NCBI GenBank assembly: GCA_035539855.1
Contig: DATLHO010000130.1
Coordinates: forward strand, 1 to 11,352
DNA from: DATLHO01 sp035539855
GTDB lineage: Bacteria; Bacteroidota; Ignavibacteria; OLB7
Reading direction: 5' to 3'
Length of the DNA stretch: 11,352 bases
Shown here: in pieces, positions 1-5,498 of the stretch
Layout: each line of letters starts with the position of its first letter
Position numbering within the stretch: position 1 is the stretch's first letter
The notes under the pieces: model-generated
What the model was told of the DNA's origin: nothing
What the model saw: only the letters and a program-made list of their open reading frames with translations
Database searches by the model: none
Translations under genes and position numbers: made by a program

Positions 1-1152
1 ATCCGATGCGATCATCAGCGCGACCTGCATCGCCGCCGCCGAGTCGATGCGCCCCGCCGTCTGCAGCCTGATGTTGCGATCGTAGTACTGATAGCCGAAG
101 TATCCCCCGACCGCAAGCAGCAGAAGCACGAGGGCGATCCATAACCCGGCGCGGCTGCCGCGGCTCTCCTCCTCCTCGACGACCGGTCGGCTGCGACGCG
201 GTGGCGGGACCGGCTCCGGCGCGGCGGCGGCGGTAGCCGGCAGGCCGAGGTCGCCGATCGCGACGGTGGCCGGCGAGAAGTCGTTCTCCTCGACCATCTC
301 GAGCGCGCCGAGAAACTCGGTGGCGCTCTGGAAGCGCTCGGACGGATCCTTCGCGGTGGCCTTCGTCAGCAGTCGAACGGCTCCGGCGGGAATGCCGGGC
401 TGGAACGAGCGCGGATCGGGCAGCGGCTTGCTCAGAATGCTCTGGATCACCTCGACGTACGCCGCGGGCGTCTCTTCGCCGCGGGCGAACGGCTTGCGCG
501 CGGTGAGCATCTCGAAGAAGGTGATGCCGAGCGAATAGATGTCGCTGCGATGGTCGATATGCGTGCCGCGGGCCTGCTCAGGCGACATGTACTCGGGCGT
601 TCCGAGCCCCTTCTGCGTCTTGGTCTGACCCTGCTGCCACGTGAACTTCGCGATGCCGAAGTCCGCGAGCTTGACCGCGTCGTCGTGTCGGATCAGGACG
701 TTCGACGGCTTGATGTCGCGGTGGATGATGCCGAGGGTGTGCAGGTGGTGGACCGCGCGGAGAATCTGGCGCATGTAGCCGCGGGCGCGGTCGAACGGCA
801 GCGGACCGGACTCCCGGTAGATGAGCTCCGAAAGCGAGCGGCCCTCGACGTACTCCATGACGAGGAAGTACTCGTCGCGGACGCGGAACCAGTCGATCAG
901 GCGTACGATGTTGTCGTGGCCGATGCCCTGCTGCACCTCGGGCTCGCGGCGCAGGCGGCGCTCGAAGTCGGCCGCCATGTTCTCGATGCGGATCGCCTTG
1001 AGCGCGAAGACCTCGTCGGTGCCCTCGCGTGTCGCCCGGTAGACGCGACTCATCCCGCCCGACCCGATCTCCTCCCGCAACACGTACCCGTTGATGGTGC
1101 GGACCTCGAACGGCACCTCTCCGTCACGGACTCCGTCGTTGGCGTCGAGCAT
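1..1152 (-). CDS. Membrane-anchored Hanks-type Ser/Thr protein kinase (3' end outside window)
   Basis: The reverse strand reads open for 384 codons from an ATG at 1152 to the window edge. The protein phosphorylates Ser/Thr on partner proteins; its target cannot be told from sequence. Visible kinase landmarks in order are the glycine loop GSGGMSRV (residues 30-37), the ATP-binding lysine in ALK (K52), the catalytic HRDIKPSN (144-151), DFG (164-166) and the activation-segment end GTPEYMSPEQA (184-194). All catalytic residues are present, so it should be active. The kinase domain ends near residue 280. A Pro- and Glu-rich linker follows, then one membrane helix at about 336-353, and the rest would lie outside the cytoplasm as a sensor or binding part, mostly beyond the window. 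This is the PknB-like plan, but the visible outer part shows no PASTA repeat. GGAG ten bases before the ATG supports the start. It is divergent from the methyltransferase at 1459. Confidence 0.93.
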   Translation of the reverse strand, partial: MLDANDGVRDGEVPFEVRTINGYVLREEIGSGGMSRVYRATREGTDEVFALKAIRIENMAADFERRLRREPEVQQGIGHDNIVRLIDWFRVRDEYFLVMEYVEGRSLSELIYRESGPLPFDRARGYMRQILRAVHHLHTLGIIHRDIKPSNVLIRHDDAVKLADFGIAKFTWQQGQTKTQKGLGTPEYMSPEQARGTHIDHRSDIYSLGITFFEMLTARKPFARGEETPAAYVEVIQSILSKPLPDPRSFQPGIPAGAVRLLTKATAKDPSERFQSATEFLGALEMVEENDFSPATVAIGDLGLPATAAAAPEPVPPPRRSRPVVEEEESRGSRAGLWIALVLLLLAVGGYFGYQYYDRNIRLQTAGRIDSAAAMQVALMIASD

Positions 1153-1208
1153 CTGCACTGCACTCCGAACTATTGAGAAGGGCGAAAGCGCCGCCGAAAA
1201 TACGTCTT

Positions 1209-1234
1209 GTCGAGCGCACCGTCGTGCGCCCGAC
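1209..1234. promoter_or_regulatory. Dyad upstream of the kinase gene
   Basis: Arms GTCG-A-GCGCAC and GTGCGC-C-CGAC flank a 4-base centre CGTC, giving ten paired bases per arm around one mismatch. It lies about 56 bases upstream of the kinase ATG. It could be an operator or a stem in the kinase leader. There is no T-run, so a terminator is unlikely. Confidence 0.4.
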
Positions 1235-1255
1235 GAAATGGGCTCAAAGCGGATG

Positions 1256-1325
1256 CCTCAACGGCGCCGGGTGGCCTCGACGGCGCTGGCTGGCCTCAAC
1301 GGCGCCGGGTGGCCTCGACGGCGCC
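1256..1325. repeat. 19-bp tandem repeat array, about 3.7 copies
   Basis: Units begin at 1256, 1275, 1294 and 1313; the last is partial, ending at 1325. The form is CCTCRACGGCGCYGGSTGG. Units 1 and 3 are identical (CCTCAACGGCGCCGGGTGG). Units 2 and 4 share CCTCGACGGCGC, so the true period is a 38-bp doublet. A 19-base period would shift the reading frame at each unit, so the array is not coding. It sits between two divergent genes. Confidence 0.9.
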
Positions 1326-1458
1326 TGAACGGCCGGCGGGTCGGACAACCGGCGTTGCACGTAGCCCGGCGGGGCCCGTTACGGCGCCCGAATCCGCCGG
1401 CGCGCGCTACCTTTGCCGGCCGATCCCCCGAATCCCGTCAAACAACCGAGATCGCACG

Positions 1459-2109
1459 ATGAAAGGAACGCCCGTCACCGACGAGGTCATCGACTACATC
1501 AACGAGCTGTTCCCCGCCGAGGACGAGCTGCTGCGGCAGCTCCGCGTCGACGCCGAGGCGGCCGGCATCCCGCCGATCGCGATCAGCGCCGAGCAGGCAG
1601 CGTTCATGCAGGTACTGCTGCGCGGCGCCGGAGCGCGCCGCGTCATCGAGATCGGCACGCTCGCCGGCTACAGCGCGATCACCATGGCGCGTGCCCTGCC
1701 GGACGACGGAGAGCTCGTGACGCTGGAGGTCAACCCGCTCCACGCCGAGTTCGCGAGCGCGCAGATCGCCCGGGCCGGACTTGCCCACAAGGCGCGCGTG
1801 CTCACCGGCTCGGCGCTCGATCTGCTCGAACGCGACCTTGCCGGCAGCGGTCCGTACGACTTCGCCTTCATCGACGCCGACAAGCCGGCGTACCGACGCT
1901 ACCTCGAGCTCCTCGTCCCGATGATGCGCTCCGGCGGGCTGATCGCCGGCGACAACGCGATGGCCTGGGGCAGGATTGCCGACGCATCCACGACCGAGGC
2001 CAATGTCATCGGCATGCGTGAGTTCAATCGCGCCGTGGCCGACGATCAGCGGCTGCAGGGGTGCCTCGTGCCGATCGGCGACGGCATGTGCCTGGCGGTC
2101 GTGCGCTGA
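1459..2109 (+). CDS. SAM-dependent O-methyltransferase, class I, cation-dependent (YrrM / caffeoyl-CoA OMT-like)
   Basis: The 216-residue protein transfers a methyl group from S-adenosylmethionine to a hydroxyl, usually of a catechol-like small molecule; the substrate is unknown. It is a single Rossmann-like domain. Motif I is VIEIGTLAGYSA (residues 62-73). An acidic residue that would bind the SAM ribose is in LVTLEV (E90). The expected divalent-metal ligands are D139 in FIDADK and D165-N166 in AGDNAMAWG. Length matches this family (about 210-230). The frame is open further upstream, but that extension runs through the 19-bp repeats, so the ATG at 1459, which aligns with the family N-terminus, is preferred. 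The Shine-Dalgarno is weak. It is co-directional with the small gene at 2196, 86 bases downstream. Confidence 0.9.
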   Translation: MKGTPVTDEVIDYINELFPAEDELLRQLRVDAEAAGIPPIAISAEQAAFMQVLLRGAGARRVIEIGTLAGYSAITMARALPDDGELVTLEVNPLHAEFASAQIARAGLAHKARVLTGSALDLLERDLAGSGPYDFAFIDADKPAYRRYLELLVPMMRSGGLIAGDNAMAWGRIADASTTEANVIGMREFNRAVADDQRLQGCLVPIGDGMCLAVVR

Positions 2110-2195
2110 GGGTTCGTAATTTAGGCGGCTGCCGAGGTCCATTGGTCCGACGGCATCCCCTTGCACGATCCCTCCCCGGGGAGCATCAACAGGAC

Positions 2196-2462
2196 ATGAC
2201 ACATCAGCAGATATACGACGAGCTCAAGCAGGTTGCCGAGCAGAAGGGACTTCTCGTCCGACTGGAGATGGGCGATTTCGACGGCGGGATCTGTACGGTC
2301 AGGGACCGGCGTGTGATCCTCGTCAACAGGCGCCACGACATTTCACGCCGGGTTCATGTCATCGCACGGGCGCTGTACGACAGTGGACTCGACGATGTCT
2401 TCATCAAGCCGGCTATTCGCGAGGTCATCGAGGACGAGGTCGCCCGGGCGCGAGCGAACTGA
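2196..2462 (+). CDS. Conserved small protein of unknown function (88 aa)
   Basis: This 88-residue soluble protein has no signal peptide, membrane segment or cysteine pair. It resembles an unnamed small protein I associate with the Chlorobi/Ignavibacteria side of the FCB group. Features seen are an N-terminal helix (IYDELKQVAEQKG), the stretch VRLEMGDFDGGICTVRDRRVILVNRR (residues 21-46), which looks like a beta hairpin, and a C-terminal helical part ending in AIREVIEDEVARAR. The mixed alpha/beta layout with many charged residues suggests a small binding or adaptor protein, but no catalytic motif is visible. The ATG at 2196 is preceded by AGGA very close to the start and GGGGAG a little further up. 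It lies between the methyltransferase and ribE on the same strand, 39 bases before ribE. Function cannot be assigned. Confidence 0.75.
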   Translation: MTHQQIYDELKQVAEQKGLLVRLEMGDFDGGICTVRDRRVILVNRRHDISRRVHVIARALYDSGLDDVFIKPAIREVIEDEVARARAN

Positions 2463-2501
2463 CGGCATCGGTACGAGCACACCCCCCTAACGAGTCTCAG
2501 C

Positions 2502-3086
2502 ATGTTCACAGGATTGATCGAGGAGATGGGAACCGTCGCGGCGATCGAGCCCGACGGCGCAGCGCGGCGCATCACGATCGCGGCAGCGACCGTGCTCGAA
2601 GGACTCGACGTCGACCACTCGGTGGCGGTCGACGGCTGCTGCCTGACGGTCGTCGAGCGCGACGAGACGAGCTTCACGGCGGTCGCGGTCGAAGAGACTC
2701 TGGCCAAGACGACGATGGGCCGCCTCAGCGTCGGTCGCCGCGTCAACCTCGAGCGCGCCCTGCGCGTCGGCGATCGCCTCGGAGGCCACTACGTGCTGGG
2801 GCACGTCGATTGTGTCGGAACCGTCGTCGAGGCCTCCGAGCGCGAGAGCTCCTGGATCTACTGGATCAGCTATCCCGCCGAGCACGGCAGCCTCGTGATC
2901 CCCGTCGGCTCGATCGCCATCAACGGCGTCTCGCTGACCGCCGCCGACGTGCGCGACGACGCCTGCATGGTCTCGATCATCCCCCACACGCACGCCGTGA
3001 CAACCTTCGAAACACTCGCCGCCGGAGACCCGGTCAACGTCGAGTTCGACATGGTCGGGAAGTACGTGAGGAATTTTGTCAGATGA
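2502..3086 (+). CDS. ribE: Riboflavin synthase, alpha chain
   Basis: This enzyme makes riboflavin and a pyrimidinedione from two molecules of 6,7-dimethyl-8-ribityllumazine, the last step of vitamin B2 synthesis. The protein has the two internally similar lumazine-binding barrels of the family. The N-terminal barrel starts MFTGLIEEMGTV and carries SVAVDGCCLTVV (residues 40-51) and GGHYVLGHVD (94-103). The C-terminal barrel carries GSIAINGVSLT (136-146), IPHTHAVTTF (160-169) and VNVEFDMVGKYV (178-189). At 194 residues it is slightly short. The tail after GKYV is only RNFVR, and the stop codon lies inside a 7-bp repeat array that begins at 3081, so the C-terminus may have been trimmed by the repeat. 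The start at MFTG matches the family although no Shine-Dalgarno is clear. No FMN riboswitch is visible in the 39-base gap upstream. The symbol is ribC in some genomes. Confidence 0.97.
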   Translation: MFTGLIEEMGTVAAIEPDGAARRITIAAATVLEGLDVDHSVAVDGCCLTVVERDETSFTAVAVEETLAKTTMGRLSVGRRVNLERALRVGDRLGGHYVLGHVDCVGTVVEASERESSWIYWISYPAEHGSLVIPVGSIAINGVSLTAADVRDDACMVSIIPHTHAVTTFETLAAGDPVNVEFDMVGKYVRNFVR

Positions 3087-3108
3087 TAGATGGTAGAGGT
3101 TAGATGTC
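3081..3108. repeat. Heptamer run 1, AGATGNN, 4 units
   Basis: Units AGATGAT, AGATGGT, AGAGGTT and AGATGTC stand in exact 7-base phase. The first unit contains the ribE stop codon TGA (3084-3086). Confidence 0.8.
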
Positions 3109-3170
3109 ACGATGCCGATGGTTGTTGTGCATCGTACGGTGAGCACCGGCCGAGCGGAGGCAGCTGGGTT

Positions 3171-3202
3171 TTGGTTATTGGTTTTTGGTTATTTGTTGTT
3201 GG
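3171..3202. repeat. Heptamer run 2, TTGGTTA, 4.6 units
   Basis: Units TTGGTTA, TTGGTTT, TTGGTTA and TTTGTTG are followed by a partial TTGG. The run is complementary in type to the CAATAAC run at 3223-3250. Confidence 0.85.
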
Positions 3203-3222
3203 CTGCACTCAACGGCGACATC

Positions 3223-3250
3223 CAATAACCAATAACAAATAACAAATACC
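3223..3250. repeat. Heptamer run 3, CAATAAC, 4 units
   Basis: Units CAATAAC, CAATAAC, AAATAAC and AAATACC stand in 7-base phase, opposite in orientation to the TTGGTTA run. Confidence 0.85.
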
Positions 3251-3288
3251 CTGCACGAACGATCAAACACGGCTACCATCAGCATCGT

Positions 3289-3323
3289 GACATCTGACAT
3301 CTGACATCTAACATCCAACATCT
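3289..3323. repeat. Heptamer run 4, GACATCT, 5 units
   Basis: Units GACATCT (three times), AACATCC and AACATCT stand in 7-base phase. The run ends two bases before the ATG at 3326 and takes the place where a Shine-Dalgarno would be. Confidence 0.9.
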
Positions 3324-3325
3324 CT

Positions 3326-4081
3326 ATGCCTCGCTCGCTTCGATATTTCATTCCCGAGATTTCCGAGAACGGGGTCAGCAACGAGGAGTGGCGCGAGATC
3401 GCGCGGTTGCAGCACTGGTACAACAGTGAGTTCATCTGGAGCTGTGATCGACTGGCGATGAAGCGGTTCATCCTGTTCGCCAATTACGACCGGCTGCCGG
3501 AGATGCCGTACAGGACGGCGAAGTTCCATTTTCGCAAGCGCTTTCTCGCCAAGAAGATCGAGCTGCAGGACGAGATCGCGGCGGTGCGGGCGCTCGAGGA
3601 GGAGGGACTGTTTTCGGTGCGGTGGGGCGGCGTGCGCGACAACTCGATCGCCAGCGGCATCACGCGTGTCGCCGACAACGAGTTCAATGCGTACCTGGTC
3701 TGCGAGTTCCTGTTGAAGTGCTCGACGATCGCTCGCGAGGCGACGTTCCATGTCGAGGACGAGGGTCGCTTCATCCTGCCCGGGCGGGCGATGTTTCGCG
3801 ACGGCTCGGTGCTCATCGCTCGGGACGACCTCTACCCCGAGGGCATCGACGTGCCGCTCGACGTTCCGCAGGTGTTCTCGGTCGTCAACCCCGCGAAGTA
3901 CGACGAGCACCCGCGCTTCGAGCAGAGCGTCGAGGACTTCGACGAGCTCGACGACGAGGAGATCCACGCCGCCTCGCACGAGTTCGGCGTGCTCGGCTTC
4001 GCGCCGAACTACGATTCGGCATGGGGCGACAACGAGGGTCTCAACCTCCAGTTGCGTGCACGCAAGGTCGAGCTCATCTAG
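3326..4081 (+). CDS. Protein of unknown function (251 aa), acidic C-terminal segment
   Basis: I do not recognise a family. The 251-residue protein has no signal peptide and no membrane helix, so it is probably cytoplasmic. The N-terminal third is rich in aromatic residues (EWREIARLQHWYNSEF and FILFANYD). A Lys/Arg-rich stretch follows (FHFRKRFLAKK), then a helical segment (DEIAAVRALEEEG) and a mixed region with beta-like segments (GRFILPGRAMFRDGSVLIA). The C-terminus is strongly acidic (VEDFDELDDEEIH, residues about 206-218). Codon and base use match the neighbouring genes, so the frame looks genuinely coding and not recent foreign DNA. The ATG at 3326 directly follows the heptamer repeats, with no Shine-Dalgarno visible. 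It converges with the cytochrome operon, with 33 bases between the stop codons. No active-site pattern was found. Confidence 0.8.
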   Translation: MPRSLRYFIPEISENGVSNEEWREIARLQHWYNSEFIWSCDRLAMKRFILFANYDRLPEMPYRTAKFHFRKRFLAKKIELQDEIAAVRALEEEGLFSVRWGGVRDNSIASGITRVADNEFNAYLVCEFLLKCSTIAREATFHVEDEGRFILPGRAMFRDGSVLIARDDLYPEGIDVPLDVPQVFSVVNPAKYDEHPRFEQSVEDFDELDDEEIHAASHEFGVLGFAPNYDSAWGDNEGLNLQLRARKVELI

Positions 4082-4114
4082 TCGTCGTCGCCCCAGGCCG
4101 TTGATGGCGTACGG

Positions 4115-5488
4115 TCAGGCATCGCCCATCGGCATTTTCGTTCCGCCCGCACCGTGCGCGCCGTTGGTCACCGGCCTGCTCGCGCCCGCTCCGGTTCGTC
4201 CCGCCCTGCCGCGCTCGATCGTGCGCACCTTCACGTAGACCGAGACCGCCGCAACCATGATGACCACGAGCGACAGGCCGAGGCCGTTGCGCCGGTAGTC
4301 GAGCTCGTGCATCGCGGCGATGCCGGCCTCCTTCGCCTTCGTGCTCGTCGCCTGGCTGCTCGCGACGAGCGAGTCGACGTCGGCGACCGAGAGCGAGTGG
4401 ATCATCACCCGCGCGTTGACGAGCTTGTCGCGCGCGTCCCGCAGCTCGAACTCCGGCCGGCTCACCTCCATCCCCGCTTCCGACGCCCGCGCCAGTGACC
4501 GATCGGCCGCTGCGATACTCAGCTCCATCATCGCCAGACCCGAGCGAAGCTGCTCGCCGGCACGCCACCCCTTGTCGCCTTCGCTGTGACACGAGCGGCA
4601 CATCGACGCCGGGCCGGAGCCCAGGTGCTCGTCGACGGGCCTTGCGATGCCGTGCTCGCCGTGGCAGGCGACGCAGCCCGCGATGCCTCCCTCGGTGAAC
4701 GGCTTCATGTGCGGACTTGCCGCGTAAAGGTCCGACTGTCGCACGTGGCACGTGCCGCAGACGTGCGCGACCGAGGCCACGCCGGGCGGCGCGGCGCCGT
4801 GATTGCCGTGGCAGTCGTTGCACGTGGGAGCGCTGAGATCCTGCTTCTCGTGCAGCGCGATGGCGTGGACGCTCGTGCGGTAGTGCGCGACCTGGTCGGT
4901 GAACACTCCGTAGGCCGTCATCAGGTCCTTGTTCCCGTGACAGCTCCCGCACGTCTTCGCGACGTTGAGCGGATGAACCGGTGCGTTCGCGTCGTCGACC
5001 TTGAGGATTCCGTGCGAGCCGTGACAGCTCACGCACGTCGCCACCTTCGTGTCGCCCTTCGCAAGCGTCTTTCCGTGTCCGCTCGAGGCGTATTCGGTCT
5101 GCTGATCGATGCGCGTTGCGGGATTGAAGCGCTTCATGATCGCCGCGTCGCTGTGACAGCGACCGCAGAACTCGGCGACAGCGGCCGGCGCGGGCGCGCC
5201 GACGAATCCCTTCGCGGCGCTCATCGACAGCTCGGCGTCGTCGGCGCCGGGGTCGCCGCCGTGACATCCCGCGCACGTGAACCCCGCGTGCCGGTGAACG
5301 CTGCCGGTCTCCAGCGCGGTGACCGAGGCCGGCCCGCCGTCGAGTCCCTCGTGGCAACTGACGCAGTTGTCGACCGCCGCCTTCTGAGCGGCGATGGGAA
5401 CCGCCGCGGTCAGCAGCATCAGGAGCGCCGACACGATCGTTGCGGTCGCTCGCCGGAAGCCTCCGGCATTCGGTGAGAGCTCTATCAT
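4115..5488 (-). CDS. Membrane-anchored nona-haem cytochrome c, subunit of a bc-type complex
   Basis: This 457-residue exported protein should carry electrons from the Rieske/cytochrome b pair to a periplasmic acceptor. A signal peptide (hydrophobic part about residues 15-34) precedes nine CXXCH haem-binding motifs, with first cysteines at 42, 72, 108, 152, 180, 223, 244, 272 and 297. Many further histidines (for example in HGSHG, HGNHG and HGEHG) could be distal ligands. Residues about 305-400 have no haem motif and look helical (AADRSLARASEAG, FELRDARDKLVNAR). One membrane helix follows at about 403-420, with a short Gly-rich, basic tail. It is the last gene of the operon, 10 bases after the cytochrome b stop, with GAGAGG placed well before its ATG. 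No cytochrome c1 gene is present, so it probably fills that role. Acceptor and redox potentials are unknown. Confidence 0.93.
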   Translation of the reverse strand: MIELSPNAGGFRRATATIVSALLMLLTAAVPIAAQKAAVDNCVSCHEGLDGGPASVTALETGSVHRHAGFTCAGCHGGDPGADDAELSMSAAKGFVGAPAPAAVAEFCGRCHSDAAIMKRFNPATRIDQQTEYASSGHGKTLAKGDTKVATCVSCHGSHGILKVDDANAPVHPLNVAKTCGSCHGNKDLMTAYGVFTDQVAHYRTSVHAIALHEKQDLSAPTCNDCHGNHGAAPPGVASVAHVCGTCHVRQSDLYAASPHMKPFTEGGIAGCVACHGEHGIARPVDEHLGSGPASMCRSCHSEGDKGWRAGEQLRSGLAMMELSIAAADRSLARASEAGMEVSRPEFELRDARDKLVNARVMIHSLSVADVDSLVASSQATSTKAKEAGIAAMHELDYRRNGLGLSLVVIMVAAVSVYVKVRTIERGRAGRTGAGASRPVTNGAHGAGGTKMPMGDA

Positions 5489-5498
5489 CGTTCGCCTC

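Larger units (their letters stand above)
1153..1458. other. Divergent intergenic region between kinase and methyltransferase
   Basis: These 306 bases separate two divergent genes and should hold both promoters. I see no gene: the open frames crossing it are extensions of shadow frames. It contains a dyad at 1209-1234 on the kinase side and an array of 19-bp tandem repeats at 1256-1325. No convincing -35/-10 pair was found on either strand. Confidence 0.7.
3081..3325. repeat. Composite inverted array of 7-bp repeats filling the ribE downstream gap
   Basis: The whole gap is built from four runs of diverged heptamers. In order they are AGATGNN-type at 3081-3108, TTGGTTA-type at 3171-3202, CAATAAC-type at 3223-3250 and GACATCT-type at 3289-3323. 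The first and fourth are complementary classes, as are the second and third, so the block is a large imperfect palindrome. The best outer match is 3102-3121 with 3276-3295 (19 of 20 paired). The best inner match is 3189-3202 with 3222-3235 (12 of 14), with a 19-base loop. It is clearly AT-richer than the genes around it. Short tandemly repeated heptamers between genes are known from filamentous cyanobacteria (STRR sequences); whether this is the same phenomenon is inference. RNA across it could fold into a long stem that ends ribE transcription. Confidence 0.9.

Noticed and set aside
1408..1415. TACCTTTG, matching the Bacteroidota -7 box TAnnTTTG, upstream of the methyltransferase
   Set aside because: No TTG-type -33 element is found at the expected 19-21 base distance, so the single 8-base match is not enough to call a promoter.
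1438..2202. Minus-strand open frame of 254 codons over the methyltransferase
   Set aside because: It is the antisense shadow of a gene with intact SAM and metal motifs; its translation shows no family features and is skewed in composition.
2463..2501. FMN riboswitch before ribE
   Set aside because: The gap of 39 bases is far too short for the RFN element, and none of its conserved segments is present.
3081..3325. CRISPR array
   Set aside because: The repeats are 7 bases long and directly adjacent, with no spacer sequences and no cas genes nearby.
3081..3325. Insertion sequence or ordinary transposon remnant
   Set aside because: There is no transposase fragment and no target-site duplication that I could see; the inverted arms are themselves made of heptamers. 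A non-autonomous element remains possible and is discussed in the findings.
4082..4114. Terminator between the converging genes at 4081 and 4115
   Set aside because: The 33-base gap has no stem of useful length and no T-run.
4074..5357. Minus-strand open frame of 427 codons overlapping the nona-haem cytochrome
   Set aside because: The other minus frame carries nine CXXCH motifs and a signal peptide; this one is an Arg-rich frame-shifted shadow.
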